Shown: piece by piece, positions 1 to 11,365 of the stretch
How the letters are laid out: each line of letters begins with the position of its first letter
Position numbering within the stretch: position 1 is the first letter of the stretch
DNA from: Thamnidium elegans
Taxonomy: Eukaryota; Mucoromycota; Mucoromycetes; Mucorales; Mucoraceae
Direction: 5' to 3'
Assembly: GCA_025201345.1 (NCBI GenBank)
Contig: JAIXMG010000032.1
Location: 372,001 to 436,000, forward strand
Length of the DNA: 64,000 nt
Made by a program: the position numbers and the translations under genes
Notes under the pieces: model-generated
What the model saw: only the letters and a program-made list of their open reading frames with translations
Told to the model about the DNA's origin: nothing
Database searches by the model: none

Positions 1-256
1 ATTCAAAAGTTCTGAAGCGGATGTTATCATGTTCTCTGGTTGTAAGGATAGTCAAACTTCTGCTGATGCTATGGAGAATGGTAAATCCACTGGTGCCATG
101 TCTTATGCCTTTACAACCGTTTTGCGTCAAAATAATAACTTGACTTATCTTCAATTACTTAATGCTGTTCGTGATATTTTGAAAAGCAAGTATTCTCAAC
201 GTCCTCAAATGTCCTCTTCTCATCCTATTGATGTTAACCTCATGTTTATTATCTAA
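1..256 (+). CDS. Metacaspase (type I), C-terminal fragment
   Basis: The window opens inside this gene. The frame starting at base 2 runs open to TAA at 254-256 and gives about 84 residues. It contains SGCKDSQTSADA followed by GAMSYAF and a stretch ending PQMSSSHPIDVN, which is the conserved C-terminal part of fungal and plant type I metacaspases (caspase-like cysteine proteases cleaving after Arg/Lys, involved in protein quality control and cell death). The catalytic His and the DCCHS-type Cys lie upstream of the window and cannot be checked. The C-terminus ends LMFII, close to the family's usual end, so only the 5' part is missing. Confidence 0.85.
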   Translation, partial: FKSSEADVIMFSGCKDSQTSADAMENGKSTGAMSYAFTTVLRQNNNLTYLQLLNAVRDILKSKYSQRPQMSSSHPIDVNLMFII

Positions 257-488
257 ATTATTGATTTGTCCATCAAAAAAATAAATATATATATACTTTA
301 ACTAGCTAAAAAAAAAGGTTCTTGGTTCACATTATTGCATTTATTGCTAAGACTGATCATACAAAGCAGATTATGCGTGCAACAAGCCACAACATAAGCT
401 GTCACAAATGCGCGAATTCAACTAAAAAAAAAAGTTGTCTTTTTTGACATACACTTTTTTTTTCTTAATTATACACACATTTAAAAAA

Positions 489-1152
489 ATGGCACCTGCA
501 TTGAAAGAAGAAGATAACACATCTGTCACTGTTGATCAACAAGAACAAATGGAAATTGACGAGAGTTCCGATATCGAAGAACAAGAGGAAGAGGAAGAGA
601 ATTCAGATGAAGATATGGACGAAGAACCTGATTTGGTTGTCAGCGCTGATAAAGTCGAAATTGTAAGAAAACGAAAATAAGTTACAAGGGAGTTATATTA
701 ATTGCAATTTATATAGGTCGGTACTCACGCTGATCCTACTGCCATGACCTTTTGTTTCAAGGAAGAAGATCACACTCTTGGTAACTCTTTAAGACATGTC
801 ATTAATAAAAAGTAAGTTGTTAAATTCGCAGCAATAAAAATAAAGTATATTAACCTCTTTCTTTTTTTTTTTTTTAGTCGCGAAGTTGACTTTTGTGGTT
901 ACTCTATTCCTCACCCTTCCGAAGCTAAAATGAACGTTCGTATTCAAACTTCAGGTAAGATATATTTTTTTAATTTTTGGATATGTTTTGCGTTTACTAA
1001 TACTTTTTTTTTTGGATTTAGACAAGACAACAGCAATAGACGCTTTAAAGACAGGTCTCAGCGATTTACTTACTTTAGTAGCTCATGTTCGTGAAGCTTA
1101 TGCCGAAGACTTAGCAAAGAAGGAGTATGTTGAATTTGAAGAAATCGCATAA
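489..1152 (+). CDS. RPC19: DNA-directed RNA polymerases I and III subunit AC19 (RPC19/RPAC2)
   Basis: Four exons: 489-662, 717-811, 878-954, 1022-1152, all GT..AG with matching phases, giving 158 residues. After an acidic N-terminal tail of about 50 residues (Glu/Asp run) comes the RpoA-like dimerisation fold: DPTAMTFCFKEEDHTLGNSL, then CGYSIPHPSEAKMNVRIQTS, close to yeast Rpc19 and human POLR1D. AC19 pairs with AC40 to form the alpha-like platform shared by Pol I and Pol III in the nucleus. ATG 489 was chosen over the earlier frame because it follows a short A-rich leader and begins MAPALKEED. The length fits the family. Confidence 0.93.
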
Positions 1153-1666
1153 ATCCTCCCCTCCCACACAATCTCCTCCATAAATACACCCCCCCCCCCT
1201 CATAATAGAAGAAACATTACATGCCTTTCTTTTTTTTTGTTCTCTTATATAAATACTCCAATTCTAGGTTACACCCTTTTTTTTTTTTTTTACTGAAAAA
1301 TAAAGTTTGTGAAAATACAGTTACTACAGTGAAGGAAACAATCTAATTGATCTAACACCTCGGTAAAGAGTACGTACAGAGACAAAAAAGAAAAAGATTC
1401 ATTTTTCAACCCGTATAAAAAAATACGTTGTCCTACTTAAAAAAACATTATTTGGTTATATAACATTGTCAATTGGAGCAAACACCAAAAAAAAAATGCT
1501 TGTAGTGCTTCTTATGTGCTGGATATACAATTATCCTTTCCAGCCAGTGACTTGAGTTCATAATACTTGAATTGAGCCAATGATATGCTGCAAACAAAAT
1601 AAGTAATAATAAAAATATAAAAAAGGTCTAAATTATCCTTTTTATACATATACCAAAAAAAAAAAA
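1153..1666. other. Intergenic region, no gene seen
   Basis: Between the stop of AC19 and the ATG of OST3. It holds C9 and several T and A homopolymers and serves as 3' region of one gene and promoter of the next. No ORF or RNA gene was recognised. Confidence 0.6.
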
Positions 1667-2878
1667 ATGAAGAAACCTATTTCTCTTTTATTGGCGTTTA
1701 TTCAGTTGGTCTTTGTTATTGGCATTGTATCAGCTCAAGATGCTAAAAAGGATAAACTTGTCTCTCTTCAAGATAACGATACAGGTGTCATCAAGTTAAA
1801 TTCCAACAGTTACGAACGATTCACCGAAGGAAAGCGTAATTATGGTTTTGTTGTCTTATTAACTGCTCTTGACTCTCAATTTAACTGTCTTCCTTGTCGG
1901 TAAGCTGATGAAAAAAAAAAACGCGTTTTTTTATATAAAAAAAAAATATTAATACTTGAGTTTCTTGCAGTGAATTTGATCCCGAGTATAACTTGGTATC
2001 TAAAAGCTTCCAAAAGAGTAAAGATAATAAGAATCTCTTTTTTGGTCATTTGGACTTTAAAGATGGTCAAGCTGTTTATCAAAAGGTATGTGTTTTTTTT
2101 TTCTCTTTCTCTGTTTGTGGCATAATATATTGACATGTATATTTATAGCTTAAAATTATGTCTGCACCCAATGTATTCTATTTCCCTCCTCAACAAGCTG
2201 GTGAACACAAGGACTTTATTAAATATGATTTATCAAGAAGGTAAATACACAATTAAAAGAGGGAATAATGAGTAAGTGGACTAAATGATTAGAGTAGTGG
2301 TTTCTCTGCCGAGAATTTCGCTGATTTTGTTAGTAAACAATCTGGCTATAAAGTAACAGTTTCTCGCCCAGTTGATTATTTGAAACTTGCCACCAAAGTG
2401 TTTTTAGCAGTTGGAGCAGCTGCTATTCTTAAGCTTTTATATCGTCACTTTGGATTTATTATTAACCACAAGACAACCTGGACAGTTGTATCTATTTTAA
2501 TTGTTTTGACCATGACATCAGGATATATGTGGAACCGTATTCGTACACCACCTTTCCTTATGCCAGGTAAGAATGGAGAAGTTAATTATATTGCTACTGG
2601 ATTTTCTACACAACTTGGTGTAGAATCACAAATCATTGCTAGTGTTTGTAAGTAGATTTTTTTTTTTATATACATATACAAGTACTAATATATATTATAT
2701 AGATGGTGTACTTGCTTTCTCCGTACTTGCTTTGATTAAATCAGTGCCTCAATTGGATCAAACCCGTCAAAGATTTGGTGTTTATATTTGGATGGCATGT
2801 ATTATCTTTATTTTCAGTTGTTTATTAGCCATTTTCAGAATTAAGAATGGAGGATATCCATTTAAACTTTTACTTTAA
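1667..2878 (+). CDS. OST3: Oligosaccharyltransferase subunit OST3/OST6 (MAGT1/TUSC3 family)
   Basis: Five exons: 1667-1899, 1971-2085, 2149-2240, 2295-2647, 2703-2878, giving 322 residues. There is an N-terminal signal peptide (about residues 1-23, cleaved near VSAQD), then a lumenal thioredoxin-like domain with CLPC at residues 74-77, the redox motif of OST3/OST6 that forms mixed disulfides with glycosylation substrates, then four hydrophobic helices, and a C-terminus in NGGYPFKLLL. The protein is a membrane subunit of the ER oligosaccharyltransferase complex for N-glycosylation. The fourth acceptor is a TAGAG stretch; the AG at 2293-2294 is the one that keeps the frame. Its length (about 320-350 in homologues) is normal. 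Confidence 0.93.
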
Positions 2879-2950
2879 AAAAAAAAAACTCTTTTTTATT
2901 ATATATATGTTGAACGGTATTTTCATTTTTTTATATTAAATTTACAAAAT

Positions 2951-3637
2951 CTACTCTTCTTCGTCTTCTTCTTCACTTTCTTCAAAGTCAAACTCTTCTT
3001 CTTCCTTTTTAGCTTCAATGTCAGTAACATCATCACCTCTTTCTAATTTACGTAAATAACTTCTTCTTTGACGAAGTGTCATTCTATCCAACATACGCTC
3101 CTTTTCTTGTGCCTCTCTCATTTCGTCAGCGTTAGATTTAAATTCATCCTTACTATTATAAAAAAAAAATTGTTATTCTCGGTTTCAATTTGCATTTTGG
3201 GTTACACACTACTTACGTATTAATAATATCTTTGGATTCTAAACATTTAGCACAAACACCCTTGCCACGGGCGCAGTTGTCACAGAGAACATGGTATGCT
3301 TCTTTGATACACTTTTCTTCACAACCAGTACTATTTTTTTTTAAAAAAAAAAGAAAAAGAAAAAAGAATACATGTCAGCACTAGAAATTATATACAATTA
3401 TAAATACGCTACTTACCATTTCTTAACAGTGGTCAAAGGCTTATACTTCTTATACTTCTTACGCCACAAAATAACGTCGGTACAACGTTGACAGAGACCA
3501 TAAACTGGTAAATTGGCGATCAGTAAAGACTTTTTGGAGTTCTTGTTTGCTTTCCAACTAGTTGAATTTTGATGGGCTTGACCCTTCTTGGCCGAATTAC
3601 CCTTACGACTTGTCCCCTTATTTTCGTAAGTTGACAT
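2951..3637 (-). CDS. C9orf85-like (DUF2039) zinc-binding protein
   Basis: Three exons on the minus strand: 3637-3417, 3330-3217, 3152-2951, giving 178 residues. The N-terminus (GQAHQNSTSWKANKNSK) and the motif CQRCTDVILWRKKYKKYKPL, followed by CTGC, CIKEAYHVLCDNCA and VCAKC, match human C9orf85 and the DUF2039 family closely. The paired Cys motifs suggest zinc binding. The function is not known to me. The C-terminal tail is strongly acidic (EEEFDFEESEEEDEEE), longer than in the human protein. ATG 3637 was chosen because family members begin just before the GQ(K/A)HQN motif. It is transcribed convergently with OST3, about 70 bases away. Confidence 0.88.
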
Positions 3638-3758
3638 TCTATATAGGTTGATCCTCAAACTTTTATATAAAAAAAAAAAGTTGCCTTAAATAATAAAAAA
3701 AAAAAAAAAAAAAAAGCATTTTTGTGACTCTAATATAAACAAGTCCAATTTTTTATTA

Positions 3759-4482
3759 CTATTTTTCTTCATCTGCTAAAATGATCTCTTGTTCTAGTGA
3801 AGAAAAGATATCAATACCAGCTTCTAATGAGTCAATCAAAATATTTAAACGAGCTCCGTTCAAGTTGGGTTCCTATTATTTATTTATTTTTGATTTAGCA
3901 CTGTCAGATTTTTTTTTGTTGTTGTTGCACACAAGCAATTTTTTTTTTTTTTTTACCTGTCTAATTATGTCTAAATCTGCACCAAAGGCTTGAGTTACTT
4001 TGGTCATATATAAATCTCGGAAACGTTTCGCTGTACTCTTTTGTTCTAATGTTTCTGGGACTTGTGGTTCGTCTTCTTCCATTTCATCATCCTCTTCCTC
4101 TTCTTCTTCCTCTTCGTCTTCGTCTTCGTCTTCCTCTTCTTCTTCTTCCTCCTCCTCCTCTTCTTCTTCTTCTTCTTCCTCTTCGTCATGTATGTGGTTC
4201 ATCATATCATCCAAAACAGTAGGATCCATTTCCTCGTCGAGGTTATCAAATAATCCTTCCTCTACTATATAAACGCTATTAATACTAGTTTATGCAACTT
4301 GTTCGATCTAAGTTTTTAGATTACCTTGATCTTGTTTAATCTATAAGAAAAAAAAATAAGTACAGATCACGTCAGATATAAAAAACAACTTGATCTATTG
4401 TCACCTCTTCAGTCTTTTGAATTTTAGCTGGTTTTGATTGTATTTTAGTAGTTGCACTTCTCTTTTTATTCATGTCAACCAT
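3759..4482 (-). CDS. RSA3: Ribosome assembly protein 3 (RSA3-like)
   Basis: Four exons on the minus strand: 4482-4405, 4340-4325, 4261-3957, 3872-3759, giving 170 residues; all phases match. The second exon is only 16 bases (IKQDQ plus one base). A run of about 40 Glu/Asp encoded by GAA/GAG/GAT triplets is followed by the RSA3 domain: FRDLYMTKVTQAFGADLDII, then NLNGARLNILIDSLEAG and FSSLEQEI. In yeast RSA3 assists nucleolar maturation of 60S subunits together with Dbp6. The acidic run is simple-sequence DNA at about 4080-4190 and could vary in length between strains. The first exon is basic (MNKKRSATTK). Confidence 0.85.
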
Positions 4483-4567
4483 TTTTTTTTATATGTGTAT
4501 ATTTTTGTACGTGAAGAAAAAAAGAAAAAAAAAATATATGTGGAGGGAAGGGGAATTTTAAATTTTA

Positions 4568-6303
4568 TTAAATTACAAGATTTTCATCAGCCCAAAGTTT
4601 AAAGGTACGATCATAACCAGAAGAAGCAATAAATTTGTTATCTATGAGAAAAGTGAATAAGATAGTAATATATAATAAATAAAATAATACACTAACCTTG
4701 AGATATATCTACACCCATTACTTTTCCTTCATGTCCATCTAAACTTTTTACTAATCTAAAATCATCACCAGACCATATTTTAACACAACCATCGTATCCA
4801 GAAGTAGTAAGGTAAAGACCAGCAATATTATGTGGATCAGACGCACTGTTATTATTGGTACCAGGTACACCTTTACTGTATTTTACGTCTGATACAAGCG
4901 ATTGATGAGCAGAGATAGTATATAAGTTACCAAGGTTACGCATATCCCAAATTTTGACAGAATGATCAGCACTGGCTGTAGCCAATTGATAACCATTAGG
5001 TGACCAATCAATACCTAAGATATCTTTGACATGACCTTCTAATGTCATGGTAGATCTTCCTGTTCTTGTATCCCATACTCTACCAACTGCATCTAAACCA
5101 CCTGTAGCTACTAAACTACCATCACATTGAAATGCAATTGAATATACTTCTCTAGCATGACCTTCTTGTAATAATAATTCTTGTGTTGTATTTACATCCC
5201 ATAAACGCCATGTACCGTCAAAACTAGCACTACCCAAATATCTACCTGAGGGATGAAATCCAATACGAGCGACACGTCTTGCATGACCTGTTAACGTGGC
5301 TATAGGTGTACTCTTTTCTAAATTCCATAATTGAATTAATCCATCTCCACCACTTGAGGCTAAATTAAGCGCGCTAGGTGCTTGTGAAATGGTCGATTCT
5401 GGGTGAAATGCAATACCGCCCACTTTATCGTTATGTCCCTTTAATGTCAATGTATGCTCGCAGTTGGGCACTGACCATACTTTACATAATCCAGACCATG
5501 AACCTGTAACTAATAATTTTGAATCGGGACTGAATGCACATTGTGCAATAGGTCGATCGTCTGCAATTTGTGAAGACCAATTGGTATATGTCTTGAGCTT
5601 TGAATGAAGTTCTTGTCGGCTGGCTTTTAGTAAAGGAAGTGTAATTTTATGCTCTTCCTTTTGTCGTTCGTTACGTTGCTTTGCTCTACCCAAAGAATAA
5701 GTTGTCATCCACTTTCTAGCTTCTAAAAGTTCTTGTGTTCCAGCTGTAAAAAATTCCTCGTCGTCCTATTGTATGATAAATATTATTTTATTTTTTATTT
5801 TTTATACGTATATATATTCGTACCTCATCCTCATCTTCTTCGCCAGAATCCTCTTCACTTTCAATTTCACGTCCATGACTTTTAGATAATAAGTATCGAA
5901 GACGATCACGACGATCGCCAGGCTAATAATCATAAAAAACGGTTATTGCTTTTTTTTTGGGGGTGTAAAATAAAAACACACTTACACCTTCACCAAAGAG
6001 ACATTGAGGTTCACCAATATCTCGAAGTCTCTGTCTAACACGTTTATCGTCAGTTGGTACAGCAATTTGGAAAGCTCTCTTTCTTCTTTCGAATTCAGCC
6101 AAGACTTGTTTGTCTGCTTCGCCTGCGTTAATGGAATAAGCAGGTTCCATACTTTCATCTAAAGCATCAAGGTCGACACCGCCACTCGAACTAGCCGCTT
6201 CTTCTACGCGAGCTCTTTTCACGGTCTCTTGTCCTTCTAAAGAACCAAAATGAACACGAGGTTTTGAGGTCAATCTAGATATTTGAGAGTCGTCGTGATC
6301 CAT
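4568..6303 (-). CDS. PRP4: U4/U6 small nuclear ribonucleoprotein PRP4 (WD40)
   Basis: Four exons on the minus strand: 6303-5986, 5922-5824, 5765-4697, 4641-4568, giving 519 residues (human PRPF4 is 522). N-terminal part: the PRP4/SFM domain with VRQRLRDIGEPQCLFGEG and GDRRDRLRYLL at about residues 90-120, then an acidic linker, then seven WD40 repeats (for example AQCAFSPDSKLLVTGSWSGL and GVDISQ at the last junction; final blade SSGYDRTFKLWADENL). PRP4 binds PRP3 and the U4/U6 duplex in the tri-snRNP and is needed for spliceosome assembly in the nucleus. All introns are 55-63 bases with canonical borders. Confidence 0.93.
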
Positions 6304-6640
6304 AACTTTTTTTTTGCTATTTGGGGGGAGATAAGAAGGTAAAAATTATTTTATTTTATTTTTTTAAAACATTTCGTGACCGGCTGTTCACAGAGCGTCT
6401 ACCTAGTACAAACAAAGTATATATTTTAACTAGAGCATGTATTATTTTAGAAAGACTTATTACAAGGAACTATATATAAGGCATTTTTTTGTACAGTAAT
6501 AATAAAAAGGGGGGGAGGGTTTGAAGGTGTAAATGTATAAACCAAGTATCAGTTTATGCATTTGAGAAAGACTTTTATATAATTACTTATTTTACAAGCC
6601 ATTCTCAAGATCACAGTCTTTAGAATCAGAGTGATATTGT
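6304..6640. other. Intergenic region, no gene seen
   Basis: Upstream of PRP4 and downstream of the small minus-strand ORF. T-rich tracts and one G7 tract, otherwise featureless. Confidence 0.5.
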
Positions 6641-6871
6641 TCATATAAAGCAACACTGTCGATGTAATTTCTGTGCAACCCATTCTTTTTGGATAGCATT
6701 TTCAATTGTAATAACAATTTTTCCTTCCAACTTCTCGAAACAGGATTGAATTGCCCTTTCTATTATTTCTTCCATTGTTTCTACCACTATTGCCTTTACA
6801 GCTAATACGACCCTTTCATCCAGGACAGCAGGCTTGAGATTGGTACGAAATTTAGGTTGAGAGCAGCTCAT
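6641..6871 (-). CDS. Small hypothetical protein, 76 residues
   Basis: A single-exon ORF starting MSCSQPKFRTNLKP and ending HRQCCFI. Its middle (residues about 18-66) is a regular amphipathic helix pattern with alternating acidic and hydrophobic positions (VETMEEIIERAIQSCFEKL), unlike the low-complexity shadow ORFs around it, and codon choice looks like that of neighbouring genes. I do not recognise a family. It could be a short genuine gene or a remnant of a larger one; no second exon was found. Confidence 0.42.
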   Translation of the reverse strand: MSCSQPKFRTNLKPAVLDERVVLAVKAIVVETMEEIIERAIQSCFEKLEGKIVITIENAIQKEWVAQKLHRQCCFI

Positions 6872-8609
6872 GTTTGATAAAGTATAAATGAGAAAAGAAA
6901 AACGTATTTATGTCTCTTTATACACGTTAGTTGGTTATATCTGAGTTAAAGGATGTTACACACACGCTTCAAGCTCTGGATTAGGAAAGTTTTTTTTTTT
7001 TTTTCAGAGTATCCAACCCTTTGGCGTGACATATCAGCCCCTTTCTCCTTTCTCATTTAGTTTTCAACTGATAAAATGGCATCTATACTTTAAAGGGAGA
7101 GTCGATATTTTTAAAATGATTAAACTAAGGCAAGATACACATTCCTGTAAAAGGATATATATGCTTGTTGGCACAAGGTATTTTGCATAAATAATTCTAA
7201 TAATAACAAAATGTATTGTTACAGTAGCATCATGTTTAAATACCAGGCGTAAAAAGTATATCTATACAAAAACACCATAAAATAGGAGTAAATAGAGGGT
7301 CTTAATTTATTTAGTTGAAGGCGGGCACATTACAGTTAACTCTTGTAAAAAAAAAAAAAAAAAAAAGGCTTGCTGATCAATAAAATCTCCTTTTTTGACA
7401 GCTAATGTAAGTTTTGTTATAAATGAAAATAAGGAGTTTTTTTTTTAAAAAAAAACATAATAAAAAACGTGTTTATATTCAACATCATCCTTTCCAGTTT
7501 GTTACACTAACATATTTCCTAAATATAAAGGGGTTCAACCTAATTTCATTTAAACTTCCACAGCAAACCAAAAAAAAAAATAAGAATAAAAAAAAAAAAA
7601 AAAAAAAAAGTATAAGGGGAATATGAGGAGAGGGATTTCTTTTGTTGTTGTTGTTGTTGTTGTTGGATATAATTGTATCTCCTTTTGACGTTATATTTTT
7701 TTTTTTTTTTTTTTTGCTGTGAAAATATTGACATGCCTTTATTTTTTTATCGACTGAGGAGAAAAAGGTATATTTCAATTTGTAGGAGAAAGTTGTACAA
7801 TCACACTAATTAAGTATTTTACGAAGATCTTTTGTTTCATTCTTTAAACTTGTTTTTCTTTTAGAAAAAAAAAAAATGTAATTAAGTACAAGTAAGGGAA
7901 TGTAATAATATATAATGGGGTACTTTTGACAAATTGTCATATTTATGTATTCAAATCAAAATATTCTCCTTATATTCGTCAAATTTACACTATAAGCAAT
8001 CATACGACATTGCGTCTAAAAAAAAAAAAAAAAAAAACTATATGTTTAGGGGTTGGATAGACAGAGTAAGTGAGTGAGTGAGTGGTTGAGCGTGTGTGCC
8101 CGTGTGATACGTGCAAGTTTATTTTTGAATATGCAAATCCATAATGTCGGTCTCCTTCTATCGGGGAACGGCGTTACAAATCCGTTTTTACAAAAAAGAA
8201 AAAAAGAATGTTGTTTATATCACTCCCAATCGTATTATACATATATAAAAGGAGAAAGCCTATTAAACATATCTCAAATGTGTCCATGTAGTAACGAGTT
8301 ATGTTGTTGTATGTGCGTCATCATTGTTATTCCTTTTCGAGTCTCTTTTTTATTTCTAGATTAAGCAAATTAATATCATGTTTATCAACATAAATAATAT
8401 AAAGTATTACACCTTACATGAAAAAAAAAAAAAAAAAAAAAAAGTAAGAAACATTGGAGCTCCCAGCATGCATTTTTTTTTTTCTTTTTTATCCTTTTTT
8501 TTTTTTCTTTTCTTTTTTTTTATTTTTCCTTCTTTCTTCTTCCTTTTTTTTTTCTTTTTTCTTATTATTTTTAGGGTCTTTAACTTTATATTATTATTAT
8601 TATTTAATT
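6872..8609. other. Low-complexity intergenic region
   Basis: Rich in long A and T homopolymers (for example near 7346, 7590, 7697, 8020 and 8420), a (GTT)n microsatellite at about 7643-7664, GTGA repeats near 8070, and T-rich DNA at 8470-8560. Open frames here are poly-Phe or poly-Lys artefacts. No gene supported; the last few hundred bases would hold the promoter of the UCH37-like gene. Confidence 0.6.
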
Positions 8610-10337
8610 ATGACAAAAGAGTCTCCTCCCGGGAGTAACTCTTGGAATCTTATGAATCCAGATCCAGGTTGGAATTGAGCACATCTTGATTACGATTTTT
8701 TTAAACAAGAAACGAAATAAAATTAATTCCTTTTTCAGGCACTTTTACCAAGCTGTGTTCTAAAATGGGAGCTGAAGGGATTCAAGTTGAACAACTAGAT
8801 TTATTACTTGACAGAGAAAGTCTTTATAATTTAAGGTGATAAAAAAAAAAGGTTTTTTTTTCAGTTGCATAAAAAATTAACACGTAAAAAAAAAGACCAG
8901 TACATGGTTTTATGATTCTAGTAAAGCATAAGCCAGAACCTATATCTTATACGTTGAATGATACAATAAATAATCATATTTATTTCTCAAATCAGGTATA
9001 TATTTTAAATTACACTTGTATATACACACACACATAAAAGCATACGTTTATTTATTTTAGAATAACTCGTGTTCGAATTAGATTGTTCACGATGCTTATG
9101 CTATGCATGCTTTACTCAATATCTTGCTGAATTGTACCACTACAATTGAGATCGGAAAAGAACTAAATCATTTTAAACAATTCACGCATGATTTCCCACC
9201 CGCTGTAAATAAATAAATATATATATATATAAATATATACTAAACCCTTTATATATATATATATATATATATGTGTGTATAGTTAAAAGGCCTTTCCTTA
9301 ACAAATAGTCAAGTATTAAAACAAGTTTATAATAGTTTATCGCCAAGGTATTTTTATTTGTGTTAACCCTTTTTATGCATAAACGTTTGTTTTATTTTAA
9401 AAATTACCTTTAGCATAAATCAACATGACAATGATATTTATCATTCAATTTCGTATGTTAAATCGGGTAGTCATTTATGGGAATTGGATGGATTGAAAAG
9501 AAATCCTCTAAAACTGGGTAAAATCGTGATTATATACTTGTTAAAAAGATAAAATACTTATTTTGTACTAGGGTTATGCAATGATAATAACTGGCTTGAT
9601 ATTGCACATATGGAAATATCAAAAAAGTGTGAAATGTAAGTTGATTAAACAAGAGAGAGAGTGTGTGTAACTAATACGTAATTTGACAGGTATAGTAAGC
9701 AGCGTTTACCTGTTTCGATATGGGCTGTAGTTGAAGATAAAAGACTGGTCCTTCAAAGAAAATTAATTGGAAAAAACTATCTTAAAAAAGAAATTGAAAG
9801 TAAATTAGATTATTATCAACCAGAATGGAGAACAACAATGGACTTTACACGATGGGAAGAGGAATATAGACACGCTATGAATAATGTAAGCTTAAACTTT
9901 TACAAAACATAATAAAAAACTAATGCGTTATAAAAAATAAAAAGGAAAGAAATAAACGCGGACAAATACTATTTACAAAATTATTACAAAATTATTGTCC
10001 ATCATTTGATCAGTTACCATCAGAAGAGCAAACAAGTGTCAAATCCATTTTAAATACAAAACAGGAAGATATAATGGATACCTGGTTACAAATACAAGAT
10101 GATTCTTTAAGATTATTTGAATGTCTCGGATTTGAAGATGAAAAGCAAGAATTATACGAGGTAACTTATTGTTATTTATTATTAAAACCTTTTTTTATTA
10201 ACTTTTTTTTTTTTTTTTTTTTTTTTTAATAGAAAAATCGTTTACAAAGACAACATGACTATATGCCATTTATTCAGTCATATATTCAAGCCCTTTATGA
10301 AGAAGGTCATTTACAGCATTTAATTACAAATTCATAA
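8610..10337 (+). CDS. UCH37/UCHL5-like ubiquitin C-terminal hydrolase homologue, catalytic Cys replaced by Tyr
   Basis: Ten exons (8610-8667, 8739-8835, 8896-8995, 9082-9204, 9283-9347, 9414-9517, 9572-9635, 9690-9885, 9945-10160, 10233-10337) in consistent phase, 375 residues. It follows UCHL5 throughout: NPDPGTFTKLCSKMGAEGIQ at the N-terminus, RPVHGFMILVKHKPEP, KGLSLTNSQVLKQVYNS, the His region IYHSISYV (H158), WELDGL (D173), and a C-terminal ULD helix QRQHDYMPFIQSYIQALYEE that in UCH37 contacts RPN13 on the proteasome. The oxyanion Gln is kept (Q85), but the nucleophile position in the NNACATQA-type motif reads HDAYAMHA: Tyr91, codon TAT at 9097-9099. The protein is thus predicted to be inactive as a protease while keeping the scaffold. 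A single base change from TGT would explain it, so sequencing error or a strain mutation remain possible. Confidence 0.85.
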
Positions 10338-10734
10338 ACAATTAAAAGAATATTCTATTACAACCACTATAACAAACAAAACCATTCATTATATATCTAT
10401 TTAGGCTTTTATTTATTCATACAAATAATACACACATACACGCACACGCGCACACAAATACACACTCAAATATATAATATTATCTATATGCAACAAACTT
10501 TTAATTCTATACCACCTTTTTTTACTTTTTTTTTTTTTTTTTTTTCTAAAAAAAAATAAAAATACATGTCTTCCTATTAATACAAATACAAGGAGCTTTT
10601 TTTATTTTATTTTATTTTATTTTCATAAGGGTTCATATGCAGGACTCTAACAAACACCCTGAATTGTATATATAAAAAAGAAGTTCTTTCACTTCCTTTT
10701 TTGAAATTTTATCATTATTATTATTATTGTTACT
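10338..10734. other. Intergenic region, no gene seen
   Basis: CA-rich and T-rich tracts with a T21 homopolymer near 10525. It contains the 3' region of the UCH37-like gene and the promoter of the next small gene. Confidence 0.5.
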
Positions 10735-10942
10735 ATGGGAAAGAAGGCTGCTCACAAGGAAATCACTGAAAGAGAAGATAAGCATAGACCAAAGTCTAAA
10801 GCCGAAAAGAAGTTGGAACAACAACAACATAAACTCAAGGTAAAATAATGATAAATTTTTTATTTTACCATGTATTAAAAATAAACATCTTCAAAAATAG
10901 AAACAAACTAAACTTGAAAATGCCAAGAAGGGCCTCGAATAA
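10735..10942 (+). CDS. Small Lys/Glu-rich protein, 48 residues
   Basis: Two exons, 10735-10839 and 10901-10942, separated by a GTAAAA..TAG intron of 61 bases in phase 0. The product begins MGKKAAHKEITEREDKHRPK, continues KSKAEKKLEQQQHKLK and ends NAKKGLE: highly charged, probably helical, with no hydrophobic core. The intron placed exactly in phase and the leader TTATTATTGTTACT before ATG argue for a real gene. I do not recognise the family; it resembles small nuclear or ribosome-associated basic proteins only in composition. Confidence 0.55.
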
Positions 10943-11254
10943 ATTCGTTCGTAAATAATTCTATAACCCAAATAAATTAAAAGGGGTGTTTCCTTACCAT
11001 GACGTACTTGTTCCGTTTTGTATATCACTCAAAAGCACTTTGTACATATATATTATATGTGTGTATATCGTTCTTATATGTATGTATACGCGTTAGTTTA
11101 AAAAACCATCACGGTTTTGGGGTACATTTGACGCTTTTTTTTTTTTATTATGCGAACGTAAGCATACTTTGGTTCCATATCAGAAACATTTTTAACATAC
11201 GTGCATGGATAATGATTAAAATGATAGTATGTGAGATAGCAGTACACTATAATC

Positions 11255-11291
<37 letters not shown>

Positions 11292-11365
11292 TGTGACTCT
11301 ACTAAATAAAACGTGCGACACACAGCTAGTTAAAAAAAAACAGGCTTTCCTTTTCTTTGTGTATA
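10943..11365. other. Intergenic region with (TTA)n microsatellite
   Basis: Contains (ATT)n at about 11258-11291. No gene seen; promoter of the TMEM230-like gene. Confidence 0.5.

Noticed and set aside
3876..4272. Plus-strand poly-Ser and poly-Phe ORFs
   Set aside because: They are the antisense of the Glu/Asp-rich RSA3 exon; the minus-strand splice pattern and domain are convincing.
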